Below are positions 13,674 through 21,882 of a stretch of 64,000 nucleotides of DNA, piece after piece (the first letter of the stretch is position 1; every line of letters begins with the position of its first letter). The position numbers were made by a program, and so were the translations under genes. The notes below the pieces were generated by a model. That model saw only the letters and a program-made list of their open reading frames with translations. It did no database searches and was not told where the DNA came from. Source of the DNA: Paracoccus cavernae (GTDB lineage: Bacteria; Pseudomonadota; Alphaproteobacteria; Rhodobacterales; Rhodobacteraceae); contig JAUFRC010000001.1 in the NCBI GenBank assembly GCA_030410095.1, forward strand, positions 12,501 to 76,500, given 5' to 3'.

Positions 13674-13845
13674 GGGCGCGTGAGGCAACGCAGCCCAATC
13701 CATTCTGGTGAACTGGCTGCCCTGATCGGAGTGGATCAGCACCTTTCCCTTCGGCTTTCGCCGCCAGACAGCCATGAGCAGAGCTTGCAAGACGACATCC
13801 GTGACCTGCCACTGAACTTTCATCCAGCCGTGACCGGAGCCCGTT
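13674..13845 (-). pseudogene. IS3-family transposase fragment (integrase core)
   Basis: A leftward frame contains DVVLQALLMAVWRRKPKGKV and LIHSDQGSQFTRMDWAA, matching the second-aspartate region of IS3-family OrfB (HSDQGSQF). Both ends are lost. It belongs to a different IS3 lineage from the element that begins at 13853. Confidence 0.7.
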
Positions 13846-14087
13846 GGTTATTGCTCTGCCTACCGATTTTGGACCACCTGAAGCCAGAGTTTCCGGCCTT
13901 GGTCATGACGGCGGGCTGGTGACGCCGTCGGGAAAGTGCAGTGCGCTCGGGACGTTGTAGCTGATGGCGCTGTGGGGTCTGTCGTCGTTGTAGTGTCTGC
14001 ACCAATCCTCCAGCTTTTCGGCCGCGTCCGCATGGCTCATGAACCAGTGTGCGTTCAGGCATTCTGACCAGAGCTTGCTGTTGAAGG

Positions 14088-14131
14088 TGAGGAGGGATCA
14101 GAAAACAGTCCGGGGACTGTTTTCCCCGACG
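14088..14131. repeat. 44-base hairpin segment inserted in IS3 orfB
   Basis: Between TGAGGAGGG and CCCCGACG lies a perfect 10-bp stem, AAAACAGTCC (14102-14111) and GGACTGTTTT (14114-14123), with a 2-base loop. The same segment occurs at 37470-37511 inside another, differently placed IS3 orfB and in opposite orientation to that gene. Both genes lose their frame there, so the segment is an insert, not part of either transposase. Confidence 0.75.
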
Positions 14132-14236
14132 TAAAAGGAAACCGTTGTCCGTGGGTTTTCCGGGCCGGGAGAAGTCGAGCGTGACGCCCTTGGCATAGGC
14201 CGATAGATCAAGGTCGCGCGAGATGAATTCGCTGCC

Positions 14237-15860
14237 ATAGCATATTGGGAAGACAACGCCGATCGAGGTTATGGCGGCCTGCGCAGCCTTCAAATCGCGT
14301 AGCAGGTGGCCATAACCGGCACTCAGGTCTCTATGATGGTTTTGCGAACCAACACCACAGAGGAGACCAACTATGGCCAAGTCGAAGCATATGCAGGATG
14401 CCCGCGTTTTGGTAGGCATCGATATTTCCAAGAGCCGTCATGAAGTGCTGATTGCGGTGCCTGGAAAGTCCCGGCGCAAGCGCATGACTGTCCTGAACAC
14501 GGGCGAGGGCTTCGCGCGCCTGATAGATGTCTTGTCCAGCTTCGGACTGCCTGTCACGATCGGCTTTGAGGCCACGGGCAATTATCACCGCGCTCTGATG
14601 TTCGCGCTTGGCCGCGCCGGCTTCCATCTCAATCTGGTCTCGTCCGTAGCCTTGGCAAGGACCCGCGAAGCCTTGCATAATTCCTGGGACAAGAATGATC
14701 CGAAGGACGCTCAGGTCATTTTGCGCATGCTGGAGATCGGTGCGGTGCAGATCTTCCACGATCCGCTGGTCGCGGGCACCTGCGATATCCAGGAGATCTC
14801 CAAAACCTATGAGATGGTAGCCAAGGCGAAGACCGAGCTGTGGCATCGGATACTGACCCATTACCTGCCGCTCTACTTCCCCGAGGCCGACCGTTTCCAT
14901 CGTAGTTCGCGCGGCGACTGGTTCCTGGCCTTTTGGAGGCCTGGCCGTCCCCATATGATCACGGCTATGGCCAAGGAAACGTTCATGGCAAAGGCGTGGC
15001 CGATCATTGGGCGTAAGGTGGGTAAGGCCGCGCTTCTGGCTGATATCTACGAGACATCAAGGACTTCCGTGGGTTTGCCTGTCGATCCAGACTCGGATGC
15101 AATTCGCATGTTCCGGCTGGTGCTGTCACAGGGACGGGCCCTCATCCAGCACCGCAACGCAATCGAGGCTAGGGCTGTCGAGCTTTTGTCTGATCACCCA
15201 GACTATAGGCTGCTCATCTCCATCCCCGGTATTGGGCCCATCAATGCTCTTGCAGTTTTGGCCGAAGCCGGTGATCTGCGACGCTTCCGTCATAATCGGC
15301 AATTCCTGAAGTTCTGCGGCATGGACCTGGCCACGGTCCAGTCGGGCTCTTTCCGAGGCCGGACAAAGTTGTCCAAATATGGCAACGCCCGCCTGCGCCG
15401 CACTCTATGGATCGCCGGGCAGGCCGCAGTTCTCAAGCCCGCCAACAGCTTTCGCGACAAGTTCGAGCGCTACATCTCGCTTGATCGCCGCAACCCCGAT
15501 CTGCGCCGCAAGGCTATACTGCCATTGCAGCCAAGATGGCGCGCACCATTCACGCCGTGATCAAATCCGGCGAACCCTATCGCCCCTTCTTCGAGGGTGA
15601 GCCCAGGCGGAAGGACCTCTCTCACTTCTGGCCGTGGAGGCGCCTAGCGCGACCTCGTAGATAATGTTCGGGCCTTCCGCTTGGAATTTAGGATCTCGTT
15701 TTAAGGACGGTGAGGGCAGCAAGATCTGACCCTGTATTTGCTAAGGAAGAGACCAATTCTTGACGGCGGAGCCCGCTTGGGCAATCCTATGCTGGCAGTC
15801 GTGCACACGACAGCCCCGAGATCTGATGCCAAAATCGGCCACTGCTTCCCGCCCTAGGAC
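14237..15860 (+). mobile_element. IS110-family element (1624 bp) inside IS3
   Basis: The boundaries are fixed by the interrupted IS3 orfB: host frame ends at GTCGACAAC (complement of 15861 onward) and resumes at GGCAGCGAATTC (complement of 14236 back). There are no terminal inverted repeats or target duplication, as expected for IS110. The transposase is flanked by non-coding 136 bp (14237-14372) and 196 bp (15665-15860). IS110 elements make a structured bridge RNA from such a flank; in the IS110 group it comes from the left end. Confidence 0.85.
14373..15664 (+). CDS. IS110-family DEDD transposase (one late frameshift)
   Basis: The N-terminal RuvC-like DEDD domain begins VLVGIDISKSRHEVLIAV (first Asp), with GFEATGNYHRAL (Glu) and NSWDKNDPKDAQVIL (Asp pair). 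The C-terminal Transposase_20 region contains LISIPGIGPINALAVLAEAG and FCGMDLATVQSGSFRGRTK, with the serine typical of the family. A shift near 15520 (frame restored by one added C) separates the last 45 residues, ending WRRLARPRR at 15664. RNA-guided recombination is the known chemistry of the family. It may be active if the shift is a sequence error. Confidence 0.88.
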
Positions 15861-16405
15861 GTTGTCGACCCTGATCGTCTTCGGATAACCGATCTTGCGA
15901 CAGATCCGTTCCAACGTCTGGACCACGTCCTCGCCACGATACTGGAAGCGCGCATCGGTCGCCGGACAATAGCGGGAATGCGTATCGACAATGGTCAGGA
16001 TCCGCAGCTTCTTGCCCAGAGCCAATTGGTCGTGGACAAAATCCATCGCCCAGACATCGTTCGGACCGACGGCTTCCACACGGTCGTCACGCAGCTTCGC
16101 CTTCACACGCCGCTTTGGCGTCTTGTTTCGCAACTGCAGGCCTAACGCTCTGTATACATTATAGACCATCTTGATGCTGACCTCCCAGCCTTCTCGCTCG
16201 GGGACGACGTAAACGCGACGGTAGCCATAGCGCACTCGCGTTTCGCAGATCTCCCGGATCCGCCGTTTCAACTCTGCCGGATCGGTGCGACGGGATTTGT
16301 GGTGGTAGCTTGAGCAGTCAAACCTCAGAGCCCCACACGCCCTGCGGATCGAGACTGCCCAGTCTGCGCACATCCCGCGAACCAGTTCACGCGTCCGCTC
16401 CGGCT

Positions 16406-16672
16406 TCAGAGCTTTCGCCGCACAACATCCTGCAACATCTGCCCGTCGAGCGTCAGGTCTGCCACGATCCGCTTCAACCGCGCGTTCTCATCCTCAAGCT
16501 GCTTCAGCCGTCGCATCTCGTCCGGCAGCAACCCGCCGTATTTCTTCTTCCAGGCAAAGTAAGTCGATTGCCCGATCCCGGCCTTGCGGCAGATCTCCGC
16601 AACCGATGTGCCTTCCTCGCCCTGTTTCAGGATAAACGCCTTTTGCGCCTCGGTGAACTTAGATGCCTTCAT
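16406..16672 (-). CDS. IS3-family (IS407 group) OrfA
   Basis: The start ATG at 16672 gives MKASKFTEAQKAFILKQGEE, the normal N-terminus of IS407-type OrfA. The helix-turn-helix is VAEICRKAGIGQSTYFAWKK, followed by a leucine-rich coiled coil (LKQLEDENARLKRIVADLTL). Length 88 residues, full for the family. It overlaps orfB, which is normally expressed by -1 frameshifting. Confidence 0.9.
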   Translation of the reverse strand: MKASKFTEAQKAFILKQGEEGTSVAEICRKAGIGQSTYFAWKKKYGGLLPDEMRRLKQLEDENARLKRIVADLTLDGQMLQDVVRRKL

Positions 16673-16753
16673 CGTTCTCAGCTCCATTCCCAGCCAGGGA
16701 AACGTTAGCCGAAAACTCCAGCTTCAAACGATCCAGTTTCGAGGGGGCAGAGC

Positions 16754-17095
16754 ACGCGCTAGAAGCTGTAATTAGCGCCGCGCCCTCTTTGACTTCGAAA
16801 GGTGCAGTGCTCGATGCGCTGATCTGCAGCATAAGCCAGCAATGGTTACACCAGAAACTCTAGCGCCCGATTTAAGTTCGAACCGAGCTCTCGCGGTGCG
16901 CGCGCATCTGCGGTCAATGCCGACGGAGAGATAGACTTGAACTTCGACCGCAGCCGCTTGACTCGCTACGATAGCAGCTTAGGCGCGGAATTTTTCGGGC
17001 GCGACCTTCTTCAGAATAGGCAGGCTATCCGATTTGAGCCGCTGCAGGTTTGGCTAATTACTCGGCCAGCCGGCGAGCGATCGCGCTAGCGTGAA
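16754..17095. other. Non-coding gap with a possible gene tail
   Basis: Right after the IS3 end a rightward frame encodes about 37 residues (EHALEAVISAAPSLTSKGAV, LDALICSISQQWLHQKL) and stops at 16863. This may be the C-terminus of a gene cut by IS3. Nothing else is recognised before the promoter at 17096. Confidence 0.3.
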
Positions 17096-17120
17096 GGAAC
17101 AAAAAGGATCTGCAGCGGTT
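17096..17120 (+). promoter_or_regulatory. EcfG-type general stress promoter
   Basis: GGAAC at 17096-17100 is followed after 16 bases by GGTT at 17117-17120, close to the alphaproteobacterial EcfG consensus GGAAC-N16/17-CGTT. It lies 35 bases before the start of the PRC-barrel gene, behind which a strong GAAAGGAG ribosome site is seen. Confidence 0.6.
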
Positions 17121-17155
17121 CCTGACCCGTAACGAAATCGAGAAAGGAGAATGAG

Positions 17156-17464
17156 ATGGATCATACCAATCATGTCCGCCTGAACGATAGTGAGCTTACG
17201 GAGGCTATCCTGAATGGCGCGCCAGTTTACGGGCCAGACGATAGCCAGGTTGGCGCGATTTCCGAAGTTTACGGTTCCGGTGCCGAAGCTACTGTGGTGG
17301 TCGATGTCGGCGGATTCCTAGGAATTGGCGCAAAACCTGTCGAGATCCGAGCGAAAGACCTCGACCTTATGCGCGGCGAAGATGGCGTAGTGCACGGCCA
17401 CACCAACTGGACCAAAGATCAGTTGAAGGATCTTCCAGAGTTCACGCCTCGCAATATTCCTTGA
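17156..17464 (+). CDS. PRC-barrel domain protein
   Basis: The 102-residue protein has LTEAILNGAPVYGPDDSQVG, AISEVYGSGAEATVVVDVGG and FLGIGAKPVEIRAKDLDL, the beta-barrel pattern of PRC-barrel proteins of the stress type common in Rhizobiales and Rhodobacteraceae. No signal peptide, so cytoplasmic. These small proteins are frequent members of the EcfG/PhyR regulon, which fits the promoter upstream. The ribosome site is AAAGGAGA, seven bases before ATG 17156. It is followed after 25 bases by another small stress-type gene, probably co-transcribed. Confidence 0.85.
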   Translation: MDHTNHVRLNDSELTEAILNGAPVYGPDDSQVGAISEVYGSGAEATVVVDVGGFLGIGAKPVEIRAKDLDLMRGEDGVVHGHTNWTKDQLKDLPEFTPRNIP

Positions 17465-17489
17465 ACTCATTCGATGAAGGAGCCTCATT

Positions 17490-17696
17490 ATGACCGGCAA
17501 GTTCGATCCGAAAGAGGAAAACGAAAAACACAACGTTGCGCAAAATGCGCAGCAGGACAAGATGGCGAATGCTGATCCTGTCCTAAACCCTAAACAGATG
17601 AAGCGCTCAAATGAGCCGAACGCAGGCGGACAGAACCGGGAGGCCGGCGATCGCAAAGCTCGGCAGAATGACCGCGCCACTAACGGCGGAGAGTAG
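17490..17696 (+). CDS. Small hydrophilic protein, probable stress protein
   Basis: The 68-residue product (MTGKFDPKEENEKHNVAQNA, QQDKMANADPVLNPKQMKRS, NEPNAGGQNREAGDRKARQN) is almost entirely charged, Asn, Gln and Gly residues, with no hydrophobic core. This is the composition of intrinsically disordered desiccation or osmotic protectants. GAAGGAGCC lies just upstream of the ATG. It shares the EcfG-type promoter with the PRC-barrel gene. No family name can be given. Confidence 0.6.
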   Translation: MTGKFDPKEENEKHNVAQNAQQDKMANADPVLNPKQMKRSNEPNAGGQNREAGDRKARQNDRATNGGE

Positions 17697-17761
17697 ACAA
17701 GCTTGCGGCGAGGTACCTTCTTCCTCGCCGCACAATGCACCGTTCGCTATCACTTGTGTTC

Positions 17762-17990
17762 TGCCTATCAATTATGGACCATTCGAAGCTGGAGCTTTCG
17801 GCCGTGGTCGGGGCGGCGGGCTGAAGACGCCGCCGGGAAGGTGCAGTGCGCTCGGGACATTGTATCCAATGGCGCTGTGGGGTCGATCGTCGTTGTAGTG
17901 TCTACGCCAATCTGTCGATGAGGCGCAACAGATCGCAACCGACTGGCTATGGACTTAGAACAATGAGCGCCCCAGCGCGAGTTGTGTCTG
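17762..17990 (-). pseudogene. Two abutting IS3 transposase tails
   Basis: 17762-17915 repeats the left terminus of the IS3 element (TGCCTATCAATTATGG start) and encodes, leftward, the OrfB tail HYNDDRPHSAIGYNVPSALH. From 17919 a rightward frame reads DEAQQIATDWLWT, stop, NNERPSA, the end of OrfB of a different IS3 group. Both are dead fragments. 17991-18069 shows nothing. Confidence 0.65.
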
Positions 17991-18069
17991 AATAGCCCCA
18001 TGTCTCGTGGACGCCTTCTTTGCTAATTTTGAGGCAAGGAGGCCTTGATGGGCACAGCCGCTCCCCTCC

Positions 18070-18923
18070 TGTTGATTTCCGTCGAGACGTGACCCGGTAG
18101 ACGGGATAATTTTCATTGAGAATTGCCCCATGTGACCCTTCTCCCACCGCAGCGAGCGACGGGGGCCGAGGAGTGATCCACATGGGACTTTTGAATGTCA
18201 TCCGGCGGATGGCCCTGCGACAGAAACTGCCGATCCGTGAGATCGCACGTCGCACTGGTTTGTCGCGCAACACCATCAAGAAGTATCTGAACTCTGGCAC
18301 GGTCGAGCCGAAGTTCGCGGTTCCGGAGCGTCCGAGCAAGCTTGATCCTTTTGCGGACAAGTTTGCGGCATGGCTGAAGACCGAGGCGTCCAAATCACGT
18401 AAGCAGCGCCGTCCTCTGACACGGCTTCACGCTGATCTGGTGGCTCTTGGCTTCACCGGTTCTTATGGCAGAGTTGCGACCTTCGCCCGTGCGTGGCGGG
18501 CAGACCGCCAGCGTGAACAACAAAGGACGGGGCGCGGCAGTTTCGTGCCACTGACCTTCCGAGCGGGTGAAGCCTTCCAGTTCGACTGGAGCGAAGATTA
18601 CGCGGTTCTTGGCGGTGAGCGCGCAAAGTTGCAGGTTGCGCATATCAAGCTGTCTCACAGCCGGGCGTTCCTCGTGCGGGCATATCTGCTTCAGACCCAC
18701 GACCTCAGCCATCGGGCTCGGACCGATGGCGCCGCGATGGCCTCGATGTTCGATGCCCACTGGCACGGCTTCCGCGTTCTGGGCGGTGTGCCAGAACGTG
18801 GCATCTACGATAGTGAGGCGTGAGCCGCCACCGGTCCGAGGCCATGCCGAACGAAGACAGCGGTGGATCGGATCGGGCGCGGCAAGGAGCGTCAGGTCAA
18901 CTTGCGTTTCCTCGCCATGGCCA
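18070..18923 (+). mobile_element. IS21 fragment, left 854 bp
   Basis: The sequence is homologous to 5051 onward of the complete IS21, from the terminal TGTTGATTTCC to CTCGCCATGGCCA. At 18924 homology ends and a PAS-kinase coding sequence begins. The right end and istB are absent. Confidence 0.9.
18183..18823 (+). pseudogene. istA: IS21 IstA N-terminal half
   Basis: MGLLNVIRRMALRQKLPIRE to VLGGVPERGIYDSEA in one frame, with the helix-turn-helix and the first part of the DDE domain (FQFDWSEDYAVLGGERAKL). It is better preserved than the first copy but shares the stop-containing insert at about 18812-18855. The C-terminal half is replaced by a histidine kinase. Confidence 0.85.
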
Positions 18924-19825
18924 TTCTCAGCACTGACCTGGAAATGCGGATAACCAGCTGGAACGGAGGGGCTGAAAAGCTCTACGGCTATGTCGCCGAA
19001 GAGGTGATCGGCGAATTGGTGACCATTCTGGTCCCGAATGACCGTTCTGCAGAAGAGGCCGCAATTATCGATCAGATCCGGAGTGGTCACGAAGTCTTGC
19101 CACATGAGACTATCCGGAAACGCAAGGATGGTAGTTTGGTCGAAGTTTCGCTTGCCGTAGCTCCGGTCTATGACGAGTCTGGCCAAGTGGTTGGTGCCTC
19201 CAAGATCGCTCGGGATATTTCGCAGCGGAAGCGGGCGGAGCGGATGCAGTCGGTGTTAGTTCATGAAATGAAACATCGCGTCAAGAACATCCTCACCACT
19301 GTTTTGGCGATTGCCCGTCAGACCCTTGGCGACGGCCTTGGCCAAGCAGCCGATACGTTCAGGTCACGGCTGATGGCATTGGCGCGGGCCCAGGATCTGG
19401 TCACAAACGAGCAGCGCGACGGCGCGGATCTTCGGGACATCATCAATGAGGTGATCGCTCCGTATCCAGCCAAGCAGTTCGTCATCACCGGGCCACCAAT
19501 CTTGCTGTTACCTAGAACTGCACTGGCATTTGCACTAGGACTTCATGAACTCGCGACAAACGCCGCGAAGTACGGTGCCTTGAGCGCGGAGGACGGTGTT
19601 GTCAGCATCGACTGGCAATATTCCGAGGACGCTGGACTGAAATTTGTGTGGCGCGAAGCCGGAGGGCCAACCGTGTCCGAGTCGGGAGGAACGGGCTTTG
19701 GATCGGTCCTGATCAAGGAGGTGCTTCCCGCCGAATTTATGGGCGAAGTGATGATGGAGTTCGAAAGTACGGGACTGATCTGCCGATTGACGGCTCCTGC
19801 GTGGGAGGATCTGGCGACCGTTTGA
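18863..19825 (+). CDS. PAS-HWE sensor histidine kinase with IS21-derived N-terminus
   Basis: Residues 1-20 (MDRIGRGKERQVNLRFLAMA) are IstA sequence. From residue 21 a PAS domain follows (ILSTDLEMRITSWNGGAEKL, YGYVAEEVIG) with its PAC tail (VGASKIARDISQRKRAE). The HWE kinase core has the phosphoacceptor region VLVHEMKHRVKNILTTVLAI and the N-box LGLHELATNAAKYGAL, then GGTGFGSVLIKEVLPAEF. HWE kinases commonly feed the PhyR-EcfG general stress response. Any further N-terminal sensor domains have been removed by the IS21 fragment, so input control may be lost or changed. It is the first gene before the FMN-barrel gene, 70 bases away. Confidence 0.85.
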   Translation: MDRIGRGKERQVNLRFLAMAILSTDLEMRITSWNGGAEKLYGYVAEEVIGELVTILVPNDRSAEEAAIIDQIRSGHEVLPHETIRKRKDGSLVEVSLAVAPVYDESGQVVGASKIARDISQRKRAERMQSVLVHEMKHRVKNILTTVLAIARQTLGDGLGQAADTFRSRLMALARAQDLVTNEQRDGADLRDIINEVIAPYPAKQFVITGPPILLLPRTALAFALGLHELATNAAKYGALSAEDGVVSIDWQYSEDAGLKFVWREAGGPTVSESGGTGFGSVLIKEVLPAEFMGEVMMEFESTGLICRLTAPAWEDLATV

Positions 19826-19895
19826 AGCAATCCCTTCGGGAACAATTCGAGAAAATGCGGGTTCTCACATATGAATTTCATTACGGGAGGATCTG

Positions 19896-20363
19896 ATGAG
19901 CGACGATCACCATGAGGAGTTTTGGGACAGGCTTGAGGACATTCGTGCGGGTATGCTCGAAGTACGCGGAGCCTTTCTGCCGATGTCTCATAGCGTTGAG
20001 CCCGAGGATGGCAACTTGTGGTTTATAACCGCAAAAGGGACACAGATGGCCGAGGCCGGCGTCAAGAGCGAAGAGGCGCGCTATATTGTAAGTGATAGTG
20101 CTCATGGCCTTCACGCCGAGGTGAAAGGGCGTCTCGAAATATCGAACGACCGCGCGAAGTTGGATCAAGTATGGTCTGCAGTTGCTGCCTCCTGGTTTGA
20201 GGACGGGAAGGACGATCCCGATTTGGTGCTTTTGCGATTTAAACCCTCTTCGGCGGAGGTTTGGCTTGGCCCCGAAAGCGGTCTGCATTTTCTGTACGAG
20301 CTGCTGAAGTCAAAAATGAGTAAATCAAAGCCTGATTATGGCAAAAATTCTCGCTCCGCTTAG
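19896..20363 (+). CDS. Pyridoxamine 5'-phosphate oxidase-like general stress protein
   Basis: The 155-residue protein (FWDRLEDIRAGMLEVRGAFL, PMSHSVEPEDGNLWFITAKG, YIVSDSAHGLHAEVKGRLEI, DPDLVLLRFKPSSAEVWLGP) has the FMN-binding split-barrel fold of the general stress protein 26 group. It probably binds flavin and acts in redox stress; the substrate is unknown. GGGAGGATCTG precedes ATG 19896. It lies directly behind the sensor kinase on the same strand, so the two are likely co-transcribed. The 240 bases downstream contain a possible EcfG-type promoter for the next gene. Confidence 0.8.
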   Translation: MSDDHHEEFWDRLEDIRAGMLEVRGAFLPMSHSVEPEDGNLWFITAKGTQMAEAGVKSEEARYIVSDSAHGLHAEVKGRLEISNDRAKLDQVWSAVAASWFEDGKDDPDLVLLRFKPSSAEVWLGPESGLHFLYELLKSKMSKSKPDYGKNSRSA

Positions 20364-20535
20364 GTTAGTTGAAACACTGCAAGAAAACTGTGTTGGTGCG
20401 GGTTTCGTTCGCGATATGCCGTTGCCTTTTTAGGGTGGTTTGCGGTGGCACCTGTCGCGCTTTCCAGTGCCAAAGGAGGCTTAAACGATCGTGTGGGCTA
20501 AGAAATCTTCCCGTCGATCTTTGAGCTGGCAGACA

Positions 20536-20560
20536 GGACCAACCGCGTTGCAGAGCGGTT
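20536..20560 (+). promoter_or_regulatory. Possible EcfG-type promoter (one mismatch)
   Basis: GGACC (20536-20540) and GGTT (20557-20560) are 16 bases apart, the EcfG geometry, with one mismatch to GGAAC. It lies 43 bases before the FAD oxidoreductase start. Weak alone, it is supported by the other sites in the block. Confidence 0.35.
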
Positions 20561-20602
20561 AGAGCAAGTTGTGCCAATATCTTTCAGGGCCCAGGAGCGA
20601 TC

Positions 20603-21850
20603 ATGGAGCAGTCAGACACCCGTGAAGACGATCTACGCATCGGCACACCACTTTGGGTAAAGACGCCACATAGCCGTGTTCATGCAAGCAAGCGCATTGC
20701 GAAAAATCACGCCGATGTTGTGGTCGTTGGTGCGGGCATCAGCGGCGCGTTGACTGCCGAGGCACTGAGCCGGCAGGGATTAAATGTTTTGATCCTCGAC
20801 CGGCGTCCTGCGGTTCGCGGCTCGACGCCTGCGTCGACAGCCATGATCCAGCATGAAATCGACACTCCTTTGACGCGACTGCAAGAGCAAATTGGGGCTC
20901 GCGCGGCAAATGCCGCGTGGCTGCGCTCGGTTCGTGCGGTTCATGATCTGGTCGCACTCGCCGGTGATCTTGGTATTGCTTGCTCGATGGAAACCAAGCC
21001 TGCGCTCTATTTGGCGGGCAACAGCATGGGTGCACGGGCCCTGAAAGCAGAGGTCGAAGCGCGTTTGAAAATCGGTATTGAAGCTGAATACCTCAACAAA
21101 GGCGAGCTTTTGGCTCGCTACGGGCTGGATCGTCCTGCGGCGGTTCTCTCGCAGGATTCTGCTTCGGCCAATCCGGCCCAGTTGACGGCGGGATTGTTGA
21201 AGGCTGCTCTAGGTCGAACGGCGCGGCTGGTTTCTCCGGTCGAGGTGACCGATATGGCGCAAATGAACGGCGCGGTCGCGCTGGCGACACGAGACGGACA
21301 GGTCATCATGGCGGGGCATGCCGTCTTTTGCACTGGCTACGAGTATTTACGGCAGATGCAAACGTCCAGCCATCATGTGACCTCGACCTGGGCGCTTGCC
21401 TCGCGTCCGATCAAGCACCTGCCGGAATGGATGAAGTCCACGATCGGATGGGAGGCCTCCGATCCCTATTTATATTTTCGAACCGATCCGGCCGGACGAA
21501 TTATTGCAGGCGGTGAGGACGAAGAAGCGGCAACGACGAACAGTGACCCTGAAAAGCTCGAGGCCAAGGCCAAAATCATCGCAGAGAAGCTATTCAGCCT
21601 GACAGGCGTCAGGGTCGGTCGACCTGCCTATAGCTGGGCTGCCCCTTTCAGCGTGACCCGCGACGGGTTGCCGATAATCGATAGAGTGCCGGGATTTGAC
21701 CGGATCTTTGCCGTCATGGGGTTTGGCGGGAACGGTATCACTTTTTCGATGATCGGGGCGCAGATCGTCGCTGCATGGATCGCGGGGAAGGGGATCCGGA
21801 CCAGGCCATTTTTCGCTTCCGCTAGTCCTTGCGTCGCATTAGCCGGTTGA
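20603..21850 (+). CDS. FAD-dependent oxidoreductase (DAO family)
   Basis: The 415-residue protein has an N-terminal dinucleotide fold, ADVVVVGAGISGALTAEALS with the acidic end ILDRRPAV, and the DAO pattern GSTPASTAMIQHEID. Near the C-terminus VGRPAYSWAAPFSVTRDGLP and VMGFGGNGITFSMIGAQIV form the FAD-binding closure. The family oxidises amines or amino acids with FAD in the cytoplasm; this substrate is unknown. Its end overlaps the upstream region of the radical-SAM gene, suggesting an operon of oxidoreductase and repair genes. No damage seen. Confidence 0.85.
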   Translation: MEQSDTREDDLRIGTPLWVKTPHSRVHASKRIAKNHADVVVVGAGISGALTAEALSRQGLNVLILDRRPAVRGSTPASTAMIQHEIDTPLTRLQEQIGARAANAAWLRSVRAVHDLVALAGDLGIACSMETKPALYLAGNSMGARALKAEVEARLKIGIEAEYLNKGELLARYGLDRPAAVLSQDSASANPAQLTAGLLKAALGRTARLVSPVEVTDMAQMNGAVALATRDGQVIMAGHAVFCTGYEYLRQMQTSSHHVTSTWALASRPIKHLPEWMKSTIGWEASDPYLYFRTDPAGRIIAGGEDEEAATTNSDPEKLEAKAKIIAEKLFSLTGVRVGRPAYSWAAPFSVTRDGLPIIDRVPGFDRIFAVMGFGGNGITFSMIGAQIVAAWIAGKGIRTRPFFASASPCVALAG

Positions 21851-21882
21851 CTGGAACAAATCAAGAACATACATCTTCGAAC

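Larger units (their letters stand above)
13903..16410 (-). pseudogene. IS3 transposase OrfB, interrupted twice
   Basis: The first part (from about 16410) shows ELVRGMCADWAVSIRRACG, YGYRRVYVVPEREGW and the DDE start VWAMDFVHDQLALGKKLRIL, ending ...YPKTIRVDN at 15861. IS110 follows, and the frame resumes at 14236 with GSEFISRDLDL, then AKGVTLDFSRPGKPTDN. At about 14131 a 44-base insert breaks it again before FNSKLWSECLNAHWFMSHAD and RPHSAISYNVPSALHFPDGV, with the stop at 13903. The join RVDN/GSEF matches the family consensus exactly, which proves the nesting. Confidence 0.85.
13853..16753 (-). mobile_element. IS3-family (IS407-like) element split by IS110
   Basis: The ends GCTCTGCC...GGCAGAGC, with similar inner sequence (GAAGC..GAGTTT.CGGC), form the terminal repeats. 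Removing the IS110 insertion at 14237-15860 leaves about 1.28 kb, the normal size of this group, with orfA and orfB on the minus strand. A 44-base hairpin-bearing segment also interrupts orfB. Copies of its left terminus lie at 13354 and 17762. Confidence 0.82.

Noticed and set aside
14102..14123. The hairpin AAAACAGTCC/GGACTGTTTT as a simple transcription terminator
   Set aside because: It lies inside transposase coding sequence in two places and has conserved flanks on both sides (TGAGGAG and CCGACG), so it is part of a larger repeated insert; termination activity is not excluded.
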